This document shows positions 1 to 8,785 of a stretch of 64,000 nt of DNA, piece by piece. Made by a program: the position numbers and the translations under genes. Source of the DNA: an uncultured Lachnospiraceae bacterium (lineage in GTDB: Bacteria; Bacillota; Clostridia; Lachnospirales; Lachnospiraceae); the NCBI GenBank assembly GCA_910579325.1, contig CAJTTU010000006.1:1-64000 (forward strand), read 5' to 3'. The first letter of the stretch is position 1. Each line of letters begins with the position of its first letter. The notes beneath the pieces are model-generated. The model was not told where the DNA came from. It did not search any database and saw only the letters and a program-made list of their open reading frames with translations.

Positions 1-36
1 AAGAATAAAGAAAAATGTTCGCCTTATTCCTTTTTC

Positions 37-1323
37 TCACCCCCCGTCCCCCGTCCTCAGCATATTCTCAATAAAGATCCCATACCCTTTCGCCGGGTCC
101 TGTATAAACACATGAGTCACCGCCCCGATCACTTTGCCGTCCTGGATGATCGGACTGCCGCTCATCCCCTGCACAATCCCCCCCGTCAGCTCCAGCAGCC
201 GCTCATCCGTCACCTCCAGCACCATACTTTTACTCTCTTTATTAGAACTGTTCACCTTCAAAATCCGGATCTCATAATCCTCCACCTTCCCGTCCACGCA
301 GCACCGCACCAGAGCATCGCCCTCATGCACCTCCTGGCTGTAGGCTACGGGCAGAGCGGGGCCTGCGATGCGCTGGGCCAGGTGGGTATTTTCTGTTCCA
401 TAGACGCCCCTGCCGGTATTTTTGCTGATATTTCCCAGCAGCTTGCTGTCCTGATACAGAATACTCCCGCTTAAGGAACCGGGTTCTCCCAGGGTTCCTT
501 TTGTAATGGAAAAAATATTTGCTTCATACAGCTTTCCCTGACAGGACTCCACCACCCGCCCGGTATCGGTATCGCTGATTCCGTGCCCCAGGGCGCCGAA
601 AGTGCCGTTGCTATCGACAAAAGTCAGGGTGCCGATGCCATGGGTGTCATCCCGCACCCAGATTCCCGCTTTGTAATCCCCCGGGCCGGTGCAGGCAGCC
701 TCCACCCGGACATCCATCTCCTCGCTGCCCCGGCGTATGGTGAACACCAGCGGCTCGGCTCCCTGGGCGCGGATCATTCCGGCCAGCTGCTCCTTGCCGG
801 ATGGCCGTTCACCATTTACCTTCAATATATAATCGCCTGATTTCAAAATACCATAAGAGGGCTCAACCGTGTCCCCTGACTGGGTCTCGATTTTGCTGGT
901 ACCCACCACCATAATCCCGTCGGTTTCCAGATAAACCCCCACCGGAATGCCGCAGGGGATCACAGACCGCTCCCCGGCCACATTCACATCGATATTTTTC
1001 ATATCGAAAAGGCCGAACAATTTCAGACTCAGCTGATAATGCCCCTCCGCCTCCGAATAGATGCCGAAGGGATCGTCAAATACAATGTCGATCTGATCGG
1101 AACGGATATTGGACGTATAGCCCAATGTCACCTCCTCGCTCTCACTGGACAGACTGAACCCGAAGGGAATATGAAAAGAAAAATCACTTTCCTGCTCCTT
1201 AGTCAGATGAATCTCGTTGGGAATCACCTTTTTCACATAATACCATGTATATCCAAACGTAAATATAAGAGTAAACGCCAGCACACGAAGCAGCCACTGC
1301 CGATAGCGCTTTTTTATCTCCAT
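37..1323 (-). CDS. spoIVB: SpoIVB serine peptidase (S55 family), sporulation stage IV
   Basis: Secreted, membrane-tethered serine protease that in Bacillus is released from the forespore and triggers pro-sigma-K processing. The 428-residue length is normal for the family. Residues about 11-29 form one N-terminal membrane anchor, residues about 120-200 resemble a PDZ domain, and the C-terminal half is the S55 peptidase. The catalytic His247 (GALGHG) and Ser390 (GMSGSP) are visible. The start is preceded by AGGAGG seven bases upstream. It follows recN, as in Bacillus and Clostridia, where spo0A usually comes next; that would lie outside the left edge. A terminator-like hairpin and a repeat element separate it from recN, so it may have its own sporulation promoter; no convincing sigma-F or sigma-G site was found. 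Confidence 0.95.
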   Translation of the reverse strand: MEIKKRYRQWLLRVLAFTLIFTFGYTWYYVKKVIPNEIHLTKEQESDFSFHIPFGFSLSSESEEVTLGYTSNIRSDQIDIVFDDPFGIYSEAEGHYQLSLKLFGLFDMKNIDVNVAGERSVIPCGIPVGVYLETDGIMVVGTSKIETQSGDTVEPSYGILKSGDYILKVNGERPSGKEQLAGMIRAQGAEPLVFTIRRGSEEMDVRVEAACTGPGDYKAGIWVRDDTHGIGTLTFVDSNGTFGALGHGISDTDTGRVVESCQGKLYEANIFSITKGTLGEPGSLSGSILYQDSKLLGNISKNTGRGVYGTENTHLAQRIAGPALPVAYSQEVHEGDALVRCCVDGKVEDYEIRILKVNSSNKESKSMVLEVTDERLLELTGGIVQGMSGSPIIQDGKVIGAVTHVFIQDPAKGYGIFIENMLRTGDGG

Positions 1324-1337
1324 GTATAAAACCTCCT

Positions 1338-1463
1338 AATAAAGTTCCGCAACTCCCCTCCTAAGCCCCCCTGCTCTGGAAGAATTCCCAGCCGCCTTGA
1401 GATCGTCTGTAAATCCTTCCGGGGCTTATACGGTCCGTTGCTGTCTTTATAAAGTTCCGCAAA
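1338..1463 (-). repeat. Leader repeat element, copy A (upstream of spoIVB)
   Basis: In minus-strand reading the element runs from ACAGCAACGGACC (about 1444-1432) to GTTGCGGAACT (about 1352-1342), followed by five bases and the AGGAGG of spoIVB. A 13-base direct repeat, TAAAGTTCCGCAA on the plus strand, stands at 1340-1352 and 1450-1462 and brackets the unit. The middle contains arms AAGCCCC and GGGGCTT around an imperfect inner stem. The same architecture recurs at 18052, 24526 and 36088. Confidence 0.7.
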
Positions 1464-1464
1464 C

Positions 1465-1500
1465 AAAAAGCGGTGTTTTATTCAAACATCCGCTTTTAGT
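1465..1500 (-). terminator. Rho-independent terminator after recN
   Basis: In minus-strand reading, AAAAGCGG pairs with CCGCTTTTT around an AT-rich inner region with a further GTTT/AAAC pairing, and the second arm ends in a T run. It lies about 80 bases after the recN stop and probably separates recN from spoIVB. Confidence 0.65.
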
Positions 1501-1576
1501 ATACGTGATTCCTCTGAATCTCAATCTAGTATTTTTTGGTGTATCTGTCAAGGCCGTCTGGGTTATTTTTCCAAAT

Positions 1577-3265
1577 TTATTTTGTTAGCTTTGTCTGCTC
1601 CGCCAGCTTTTTCATCTCCCTTGCATTTTCCAGTACCGCTTCCGTAATCTGCGCTCCGCCTAACAGCCGAGCCAGTTCGGTTACGGATTCTTCCGTATCC
1701 AGCTTGTGAATCCGGGTTTCTGTCTTTCCTGTCCTGGAAGATTTTTCAATCAGATAGTGCCTGTCCGCCATCGATGCGATCTGGGGCAGGTGGGTGATAC
1801 ACAGCACCTGGTGGTTCCTTCCGATATAAGACAGCTTTTCTGAGACCATCTGGGCTGTCCTTCCGCTGATGCCGGTGTCGATTTCGTCGAAAATCAACGT
1901 CGGAATATCGTCGTCATCGGCCAGCACCGTCTTGACCGCCAGCATAATCCGGGACAGCTCGCCGCCGGACGCCACCATATGAAGGGGCTTCGGTTCTTCT
2001 CCCACATTGGTGGAAATCAGAAACTGCACCTGGTCCGTGCCGTTTTTCGTGTATTCCTTCAAAGGACAAAACTCCATCGTCAGCTCCACATTTTCAAAAT
2101 TCAGCTCCGACAAGCCGCCGGCAATTCTGCCGCACAAGCTTTTGGACGCTTTTTTTCGCAGGGCGCTGAGTCGGCCGGAAGCCTTTTTTATCCGTTCCTC
2201 TGTCTTTTGCAGCTGTTCGGCGACTACCTTTTTCTGTTCCTCATAGTGTTCCAGCTTTTTCAGCTGTTCATACTTCTCTGCCAAATATTCCTGTATGAGT
2301 TCCCATTTATTTCCATATTTTGACTCGATCGAACGAATCAGATCCAGCCGTTTCCGAATCCCTGCAAGCTCCTCCTCATCGATTACCAGATCATCCAGGT
2401 AATCGGAAACCGCCCGGTTGCAGTCGTTAAGCACCGCTTCCAGATCTGTCAGCTGGGAAGCGATGCCGTCCAGCGCCGGGTCAAGCCCTGTAATCTGCGC
2501 CATGCTGTGAATTGCCCGGTCTACCGCCTCGCCGGCTGCCTGGGCGCCGTCATAGCCGATCTCTTTTTTTACCTCGTTCAGCACAGCGGCAATTTTCGCG
2601 CCGGAAGCGCACACCTTGTACCTGGCTTCCAGTTCTTCCTCCTCCCCCTGACGGATAGCGGCATCCTCAATCTCGCCGATCTCAAAACGGATAAAGTCCA
2701 GCTTACGCAGCCGTACGTCCTCGTCCATATCAAAAGAAGCATATTCTTTCATAAGGGCAGCATACTCCTGGTACAGCTTCTCCACCTTCTGTTTCTCGGG
2801 CTGAATCGTCTCTTTTCCATAAAGATCCAGAATTTCAAGATGTTTTTTATCGGAAAGCAGGGATTGGTGCTCGTGCTGGCCGTGAATGTCCAGGAGCAGA
2901 GAAGTGAGTCTGCGAAGTTTTGACAGGGTGGCGGCTTCATCGTTGATTCTGCTCATACTTTTTCCCGCCATGATTTTTCTGGTTACGATAATGGTTCCGT
3001 CCTCCTCCGGTACAATGTCCAGCTCCCTGACGGCTTCCAGCTTTTCCGCCTCATCTATGGAAAACATCAATTCGATATAGGCATATTCCGCCCCTTTGCG
3101 GATCACGGAGCCGGATACCTTCTGTCCCAGCGCCGCATTGACCGCATCAATCAGGATGGATTTTCCGGCGCCGGTCTCACCGGTCAGAATATTGAGCCCG
3201 GAGCCAAAATCCACGTCTGCCTCGTCGATCAGGGCAAAATTTTTCACATGCAGATGTGATAACAT
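1577..3265 (-). CDS. recN: DNA repair protein RecN
   Basis: SMC-like ATPase of double-strand break repair and recombination, cytoplasmic. At 562 residues it is full length. The Walker A motif GETGAGKS is at residues 29-36, the ABC signature ASGGELS is near 430, and the Walker B stretch IFDEIDTGISG is near 460; the middle (about 150-380) is helical coiled coil. The start has a GAAAGGAGAACT ribosome site. It lies between argR and spoIVB in the classical Firmicutes order. A short form of the window's leader motif (GTAGCGGAACT) precedes the ribosome site, but with ten bases rather than five before AGGAG. Confidence 0.96.
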   Translation of the reverse strand: MLSHLHVKNFALIDEADVDFGSGLNILTGETGAGKSILIDAVNAALGQKVSGSVIRKGAEYAYIELMFSIDEAEKLEAVRELDIVPEEDGTIIVTRKIMAGKSMSRINDEAATLSKLRRLTSLLLDIHGQHEHQSLLSDKKHLEILDLYGKETIQPEKQKVEKLYQEYAALMKEYASFDMDEDVRLRKLDFIRFEIGEIEDAAIRQGEEEELEARYKVCASGAKIAAVLNEVKKEIGYDGAQAAGEAVDRAIHSMAQITGLDPALDGIASQLTDLEAVLNDCNRAVSDYLDDLVIDEEELAGIRKRLDLIRSIESKYGNKWELIQEYLAEKYEQLKKLEHYEEQKKVVAEQLQKTEERIKKASGRLSALRKKASKSLCGRIAGGLSELNFENVELTMEFCPLKEYTKNGTDQVQFLISTNVGEEPKPLHMVASGGELSRIMLAVKTVLADDDDIPTLIFDEIDTGISGRTAQMVSEKLSYIGRNHQVLCITHLPQIASMADRHYLIEKSSRTGKTETRIHKLDTEESVTELARLLGGAQITEAVLENAREMKKLAEQTKLTK

Positions 3266-3321
3266 AGTTCTCCTTTCAAATTTTAGTTCCGCTACGCCCT
3301 TACCTGCCCACGGAACATTTT

Positions 3322-3774
3322 TTATTCATGCAGCATCCTTCTCAGTTTTTCCATTAAGATAATGGTATCATCCACAGAACGCACGGCGCACATAATCGTG
3401 TCATCCCCGGCGATGCAGCCTACCAGCTCCTGGAAGTGCAGGGCATCCAGCGCTGCCGCCGCCGCCATGGCCAGTCCGGCGCCGGTCTTGATCACCAGGA
3501 TATTCTGAGCCATATCCATGGAAATAAATCCGTCCTTTAATATTCTCACATATTTTTCACTGGAAGTATTCCCCGGATTTTTCATCACCGCATATTTCTG
3601 CTGTCCCTTTCCATTGGAAATTTTCGACAGTTTCAGTTCCCGGATATCCCTGGACACCGTGGCCTGGGTCACGTTAAACCCTTCCTGATTCAAACGGTCG
3701 GCCAGATCCTCCTGGGTTTCAATATCATACTTTCCGATCAATTCCACAATTTTACTGTGCCGTTCTGTTTTCAT
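3322..3774 (-). CDS. argR: Arginine repressor ArgR/AhrC
   Basis: Hexameric arginine-sensing transcription regulator of arginine biosynthesis and catabolism. The 150-residue length is normal. The N-terminal winged helix (residues about 1-70) has the typical DLADRLNQEGFNVTQATVSRD stretch, and the C-terminal oligomerisation and arginine-binding domain carries GCIAGDDTIM near residue 120. The start has AAAAGGAG six bases upstream. It sits between nadK and recN; linkage of argR to recN is conserved in Firmicutes and does not imply a role in repair. No ARG box was identified with confidence. Confidence 0.95.
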   Translation of the reverse strand: MKTERHSKIVELIGKYDIETQEDLADRLNQEGFNVTQATVSRDIRELKLSKISNGKGQQKYAVMKNPGNTSSEKYVRILKDGFISMDMAQNILVIKTGAGLAMAAAAALDALHFQELVGCIAGDDTIMCAVRSVDDTIILMEKLRRMLHE

Positions 3775-3889
3775 CCTGCTCCTTTTAACGTTTCTTACAC
3801 ATTATGACTTTTTTCGTTCCAAATATTTTTTTGCAGTCTTCGGAAGCTTAAAACGTCCTGTTTTTCTTCGGGTACTGTCCCGCTTACCC

Positions 3890-4744
3890 TTATCCCGACA
3901 ACTTCCTTCTCAAAATCTCCAGAAAGCTCACCTTGCTGGTTCTCAAAATCTTGGTCGTATAAGAAGATTTATTGATTTCCAGCCGCTCCCCCGGCTTTAA
4001 TGAACCGCTTTCCGCCCCGTCAAAGGACGCGATACATTCCCCGCTCTTTTCGTCGTAGCCGTCTGCAGCCTCCACCGTAATCCTTGCGTCCGCAGGCAGC
4101 ACAATGCTTCGATTGTTCAGCGTATGGGGGGAGATCGGCGTCAAGATCATAATCGACGCGTTCGGCTCCGCCAGCGGCCCCCCGGCCGACAGATTATATG
4201 CGGTAGAGCCCGTCGGCGTGGAAATCAGAATTCCGTCCGCCGTATAGCGGTTCAGAAATTCCCCGTTTACATAAATATTAAACCGCACCACCCGGATGGA
4301 CCCTTTTCTTGTGATAACGATATCGTTCAGCGCCCGGTCCGAACAGATCAGCCCTTCCGGCCCGAACAGCTGCCCTTTTAACATCATCCGTTCTTCCACG
4401 AAATACTCCCCGGCCACGATCTTTTCCAGCGCCCCCGCAAAGGAAGTATGGTCCACCTCCGTCAGATATCCCAGCGTGCCCATATTGATTCCATAGATGG
4501 GAATCTGCTTATGTACCAGATCCCTGGCCGCCTGAATCAGCGTGCCGTCGCCGCCCAGCACCAGAATACACTCCGTATCGTCGGGCACCCAGCATTCACT
4601 GGTATATGAGCTGCCCTCCCCCGTCCCCTCCTGCTCCCGCAGCCGGCAGATTTTCCCCTTTTTCTCCAGAAACTCCTGAATCATCCGGGCCGTTTTCAAT
4701 CCCGGGTCTTTTGTCATATTGGCAATCAGATAAAAATGATCCAT
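3890..4744 (-). CDS. nadK: NAD kinase
   Basis: Phosphorylates NAD to NADP with ATP or polyphosphate, in the cytoplasm. The 284-residue protein has the GGDGT motif at 64-68, the NMGTLGYLTEV substrate motif near 95-105 and the GSTAYNLSAGGP motif near 180. The start lies four bases after the tlyA stop, and its ribosome site (AGGAGG) is inside the last tlyA codons, so the two are probably translationally coupled. Placement between tlyA and argR is common in Clostridia and absent from the Bacillus version of this operon. Confidence 0.95.
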   Translation of the reverse strand: MDHFYLIANMTKDPGLKTARMIQEFLEKKGKICRLREQEGTGEGSSYTSECWVPDDTECILVLGGDGTLIQAARDLVHKQIPIYGINMGTLGYLTEVDHTSFAGALEKIVAGEYFVEERMMLKGQLFGPEGLICSDRALNDIVITRKGSIRVVRFNIYVNGEFLNRYTADGILISTPTGSTAYNLSAGGPLAEPNASIMILTPISPHTLNNRSIVLPADARITVEAADGYDEKSGECIASFDGAESGSLKPGERLEINKSSYTTKILRTSKVSFLEILRRKLSG

Positions 4745-4747
4745 CGG

Positions 4748-5569
4748 TCACTGTCCTCCTGATAGACTGTCATGAGCTGCCTGGACCACGGCGGCGATAT
4801 CGGGCATATGCCCGCAAGCTTCCCCATCGCCGCAGCCGCTGTTATTCAGATACAGCAAATATTCGATATTCCCCTCTGGCCCCTTAATCGGAGAATAAGA
4901 TAAATCCAAAAGCTCCAGCCCAATCGAAACCCCATGGTCCATCACCGACCGGATAACTTCCCGATGTACCTTCTGATCCCGGACCACGCCCTTTTTGCCC
5001 ACCTTCTCCTTCCCCGCCTCAAACTGGGGCTTGATCAGGCAGACAATCCGGCCATCCTCTCTCAACAGCTGTTTTACCGGTCCCAGCACCTTTGTGAGAG
5101 AAATAAAAGAAACGTCAATGGATACAAAATCCAATACATCCTGTATCATGGAAGGCTCCACATACCGGATATTAGTCTTCTCCATACAGACCACCCGGTC
5201 ATCCTGGCGGAGCTTCCAGTCCAGCTGCCCTCTGCCCACATCCACTGCGTAAACTCTAACGGCGCCGTTTTGCAGCATACAGTCCGTAAAGCCGCCGGTG
5301 GAGGCGCCCACGTCCATACAGGTCATTCCTTTCAGGGAAAGGTCAAATTCCCTCACCGCCTTTTCCAGCTTCAGACCGCCCCGGCTGACATAAGGAAGGG
5401 TATGCCCCTTTACCTGAATATCCGCCTTCGCGGGATCAAAAGCTGTCCCGGCTTTATCTTCTTTCTGTCCGTTGACATAGACGCTGCCCGCCATAATCAT
5501 GGCTTTTGCCTTTTCTCTGGACTGAGCCAGCCCCTGGCTCACCATCAGCACATCTAAACGTTCTTTCAT
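4748..5569 (-). CDS. tlyA: TlyA-family rRNA 2'-O-ribose methyltransferase
   Basis: S4 plus FtsJ-type protein of the YqxC/TlyA (haemolysin A) family. TlyA of Mycobacterium methylates 16S and 23S rRNA. The N-terminal S4 RNA-binding domain covers residues about 3-65 (RLDVLMVSQGLAQSREKAK), and the SAM-dependent methyltransferase fold follows with the DVGASTGGFTDCML glycine motif near residue 85. At 273 residues it is full length. It starts after GAGAGGAACGT and lies between dxs and nadK. The rRNA target in this organism is inferred from the family only. Confidence 0.92.
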   Translation of the reverse strand: MKERLDVLMVSQGLAQSREKAKAMIMAGSVYVNGQKEDKAGTAFDPAKADIQVKGHTLPYVSRGGLKLEKAVREFDLSLKGMTCMDVGASTGGFTDCMLQNGAVRVYAVDVGRGQLDWKLRQDDRVVCMEKTNIRYVEPSMIQDVLDFVSIDVSFISLTKVLGPVKQLLREDGRIVCLIKPQFEAGKEKVGKKGVVRDQKVHREVIRSVMDHGVSIGLELLDLSYSPIKGPEGNIEYLLYLNNSGCGDGEACGHMPDIAAVVQAAHDSLSGGQ

Positions 5570-5623
5570 ACGTTCCTCTCTCCGGCCAATCCGTTACCGT
5601 AGCATACTTCCCGATCTTTCGCA

Positions 5624-7504
5624 TCATCTATCATCCACGTCCAGCCGTAATCTCCGGCAAATCTTCTCAAACACCCCGTCCTGATCGATGCCCACTTCCC
5701 GCTTCAAAATATCTACGTTGCCATGCTCCACATACATATCCGGAATGCCAATGCAGAGTAAATCCGGCCGCGCCTCCATCTGATTCAGATGCCGTCCCAC
5801 GGCTTCTCCAAAACCGCCCCGCAGCACATTTTCCTCCATCGTCACATAAAGGGAATGGTCGACGGCCAGATCATTCAGCATATCCGTATCCAGCGGCTTG
5901 ACGAACCTGACATTTACCACGGAAGCGTTAATGCCCTTTTCCAGCAGCAGCGCTCTCACCTGACAGGCCGTCTCCACCATGCTGCCCACCGCCAGCAGAG
6001 CCACCTCTCCGCCCCGAAACAGCACCTCGCTTTTCCCGTGGACAAAGGGCGCCTGATACGTTTTCAGCCCCATAAAAGCCTGTCCTCTCGGATAGCGGAC
6101 GGCGATGGGACCTTCATAGACCATGGCATACCGGAACGCCGCCTGCAGCTCCCATCCGTTTTTCGGAGCGATCACGCTCATATTCGGTATGGAAGACAAA
6201 AAGGACAAATCAAAAATTCCCTGATGGGTCTCCCCGTCGCTGCCCACCAGCCCTGCCCGGTCTACGGCAAATACCACCGGCAGCTCCTGGATACAGACGT
6301 CATGCAAAATCTGGTCATAGGCCCTCTGCAAAAAGGAAGAATAAACCGCCACCACCGGTTTCAGCCCTCCGGCCGCCATACCGGCGGCAAAGGTCACGGC
6401 ATGGGCTTCGGCAATCCCCACATCAAAAAATCGGTCCGGGTATGCCTGAGAAAAAGGCGTCAGCCCCGTCCCGTCCGGCATGGCCGCCGTAACAGCCACC
6501 ATAGACGGATATTTCCCGCCCAGTTCTACCAGCGTTTTCCCGGCGATATCCGTATAGGACTCCCCCGCCTTTTTCCTTTTCGGCAGTCCTGTGGAAATTT
6601 CAAAAGGCTCCACCCCATGGAAGCGAGAAGGATTTTCCTCTGCCGGCCCATAGCCCCTTCCTTTCTGGGTCAGCACATGAATCACCACTGCCCGCCGGAT
6701 ATGCCGGGCCTCGTGAAGCACCCTGGACAGCCCCTCGATATTATGCCCGTCCAAAGGCCCCCAGTAGGTAATCCCCATATTCTCAAACAGCATGCCAGGC
6801 AGGAACACCTGCTTAATCAGGCTCTTCGTCTTTACGATCTGCCGGATCAGGCTGTCCCCCACCACCGGAACCTTGCTCAGCGTGGATTCCGTGGACTGTT
6901 TCAGCTTATTATAGGGAATCGCCGACCGGATGGAATTCAAATGCTTCGAAATGCCGCCGATATTCTCGGAAATCGACATATTATTGTCATTTAGAATAAT
7001 GATAAAATTCGTTTTCAGCCGTGACGCATTGTTCAGCGCCTCATAGGCCATGCCGCCGGTCAGAGCGCCGTCCCCGATTACGGAGATTACCGCATAATCC
7101 TCCCCCGCCAGGTCTCTGGCCTCCACCAGCCCCAGCCCTGCCGAAATCGAAGTAGAACTGTGGCCGGTATCAAAAGCGTCGCAGTCGCTCTCCCGCCGCT
7201 TCGGAAATCCGCTCATTCCCCCATAGGTCCTGAGCTCGTCAAAATCGTCCTTTCTGCCGGTCAAAAGCTTATGGGTATAAGCCTGATGGCCCACGTCCCA
7301 GACAATCCGGTCCTTCGGCAGGTCAAAAGCCAGATGCAGCGCCATCGTCAGCTCCACCACGCCCAGATTGGAGGCCAGATGGCCTCCGGTAACGCTGATT
7401 TTCTCAATCAGGAAATTCCGGATTTCCTGGGCCAGCCGTTCGTAATCCTTTTTTTTCAGTTTTTTGATATCCCCTGGTTTCCTGATACGTTCAAGCATCG
7501 TCAT
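5624..7504 (-). CDS. dxs: 1-deoxy-D-xylulose-5-phosphate synthase
   Basis: Thiamine-diphosphate enzyme that condenses pyruvate with glyceraldehyde 3-phosphate in the first step of the MEP isoprenoid pathway, and also supplies thiamine and pyridoxal precursors. The TPP motif GDGALTGGMAYEALNNAS is near residues 145-165, and the catalytic Glu lies in FFDVGIAEAHAV near 365. Three ATG codons lie close together; the second (7504) is favoured because AAAAGGA is eight bases upstream, while the first at 7510 is too close to it. Length is about 626 residues, normal for Dxs. It follows ispA, so prenyl precursor and prenyl chain synthesis are co-transcribed. Confidence 0.96.
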   Translation of the reverse strand: MTMLERIRKPGDIKKLKKKDYERLAQEIRNFLIEKISVTGGHLASNLGVVELTMALHLAFDLPKDRIVWDVGHQAYTHKLLTGRKDDFDELRTYGGMSGFPKRRESDCDAFDTGHSSTSISAGLGLVEARDLAGEDYAVISVIGDGALTGGMAYEALNNASRLKTNFIIILNDNNMSISENIGGISKHLNSIRSAIPYNKLKQSTESTLSKVPVVGDSLIRQIVKTKSLIKQVFLPGMLFENMGITYWGPLDGHNIEGLSRVLHEARHIRRAVVIHVLTQKGRGYGPAEENPSRFHGVEPFEISTGLPKRKKAGESYTDIAGKTLVELGGKYPSMVAVTAAMPDGTGLTPFSQAYPDRFFDVGIAEAHAVTFAAGMAAGGLKPVVAVYSSFLQRAYDQILHDVCIQELPVVFAVDRAGLVGSDGETHQGIFDLSFLSSIPNMSVIAPKNGWELQAAFRYAMVYEGPIAVRYPRGQAFMGLKTYQAPFVHGKSEVLFRGGEVALLAVGSMVETACQVRALLLEKGINASVVNVRFVKPLDTDMLNDLAVDHSLYVTMEENVLRGGFGEAVGRHLNQMEARPDLLCIGIPDMYVEHGNVDILKREVGIDQDGVFEKICRRLRLDVDDR

Positions 7505-7562
7505 ACGCATTGTCCTTTTGGCTGCCTCAGCCTGTTTTCCCCTGCTGCCATACAGCCCTTTA

Positions 7563-8486
7563 TCAATTTTTCCGGTTGATCAGAGAGAGAATCAGCTGCC
7601 GCAAAAAGGGATTTTCCGCCGGAAATCCATCGAGAATTTCGATGGCCTGCCGGGAATACGCCTCCACCAGCGCTTTCGCGCCCTCCAGTCCTTGAAACGT
7701 CACATAAGTGGTCTTGCTGTTCTTCTCATCGCTGCCCACCGGTTTTCCAGTTACCTGTTCATCCCCTGTCACGTCCAGAATATCATCCTGAATCTGAAAC
7801 GCCATGCCTACGGCCCGGGCCATCTGCTCCACCTTCCGCTGTTCTTCCTCGCCGGTGCCGGCCAGAACTGCGCCGATCAGCATGGATGCCTCTAAAAGAG
7901 CGCCCGTTTTCAGCTCGTATACAAAATCCAGCTGTTCTTTCGTCATCGGCCGCCCGGTCAGCTCCACATCCACCGTCTGCCCGCCGATCATACCATATAT
8001 GCCGGTCTTTTCGGCCAGAAGCCCGACGGCCTTTCCCACCCGCATCGGATGCTCCGTCAGGCCAAACGCTTTGGCAGCCACCTCAAAGGCATAAATCATC
8101 AGGGCGTCTCCTGCCAGAATCGCCATATCCTCCCCGTATACCACCCAGGTGGTTTTTTTCCCCCGGCGGTATTCGTCGGCATCCATGGCCGGCAGGTCGT
8201 CATGCACCAGGGAGGATGTGTGGATCATCTCAATAGCGGCCATAAACGGCTCGATCTCCCGCCCCTGCCCACCAAACAGCCGGTAAACCTCTTTCATCAG
8301 CATGGGGCGGAGCCGTTTTCCTCCCGCCAGCACACTGTAATTCATGGCCTGGAAAATCAGCTTCTGATGCCCCGTCTCCTCCGGCAGCCACCGGGTTACG
8401 ACATCTTCCGTCTCCCCCAGCCTTTCCTGCAGCCTACGCTGCCAGTCCATTCCTCCCTCAGCCCCGTTTTGTATATTAGAATCCAT
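7563..8486 (-). CDS. ispA: Short-chain polyprenyl (farnesyl/geranyl) diphosphate synthase
   Basis: Condenses isopentenyl diphosphate with allylic diphosphates to make geranyl or farnesyl diphosphate. The first Asp-rich motif DDLPAMDAD (near residue 90) and second motif DDILD (near 235) bind the magnesium-diphosphate. The ATG at 8486 is chosen over an upstream GTG at 8498 because GTGAGGAAACC precedes it. It overlaps the xseB end by about 11 bases, so coupling is likely. Length about 307 residues is typical. Chain length cannot be fixed from sequence alone, but genomic position matches the farnesyl enzyme of Bacillus (YqiD). Confidence 0.93.
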   Translation of the reverse strand: MDSNIQNGAEGGMDWQRRLQERLGETEDVVTRWLPEETGHQKLIFQAMNYSVLAGGKRLRPMLMKEVYRLFGGQGREIEPFMAAIEMIHTSSLVHDDLPAMDADEYRRGKKTTWVVYGEDMAILAGDALMIYAFEVAAKAFGLTEHPMRVGKAVGLLAEKTGIYGMIGGQTVDVELTGRPMTKEQLDFVYELKTGALLEASMLIGAVLAGTGEEEQRKVEQMARAVGMAFQIQDDILDVTGDEQVTGKPVGSDEKNSKTTYVTFQGLEGAKALVEAYSRQAIEILDGFPAENPFLRQLILSLINRKN

Positions 8487-8742
8487 TGGTTTCCTCACTT
8501 TCGTCCACCAGTATCAGCTGTTTTTCGATTCTGTCGATCTTCTGTCCGCACAGCTGCGCCAGCTTCATTCCCTCCTGGTACAGCGCGAAAGACTGTTCCA
8601 GCGAAGCTTCTCCCCCTTCCAGCCGGGCCACCAGCTGTTCCAGCTGCGAAAAGGCTTCCTCGATGGTCAGCTGATCCTGTTCCGGACTGTCATTCCCACC
8701 GCTTCTCTGCGCAACCTGAATATCAATCTCCGTCTCTTTCAT
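8476..8742 (-). CDS. xseB: Exodeoxyribonuclease VII small subunit
   Basis: Small subunit of the single-strand-specific exonuclease VII. An upstream in-frame extension exists, but the true start is the ATG at 8742, where AAAGGAGG stands eight bases before it; this gives 88 residues, the family size. The core TIEEAFSQLEQLVARLEGGE followed by LEQSFALYQEGMKLAQLC matches the two-helix family pattern. The tail to NGF is acidic. It lies directly after xseA and overlaps ispA. Confidence 0.93.
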   Translation of the reverse strand: MKETEIDIQVAQRSGGNDSPEQDQLTIEEAFSQLEQLVARLEGGEASLEQSFALYQEGMKLAQLCGQKIDRIEKQLILVDESEETNGF

Positions 8743-8785
8743 GACTGTCCGCCTCCTTTCACCGAATCTGGCCTGTCTCCGGATG

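Noticed and set aside
5789..6994. 401-residue open frame antisense to dxs
   Set aside because: The opposite strand is a textbook dxs gene; the antisense frame has no ribosome site and a composition rich in His, Arg and Pro typical of shadow frames.
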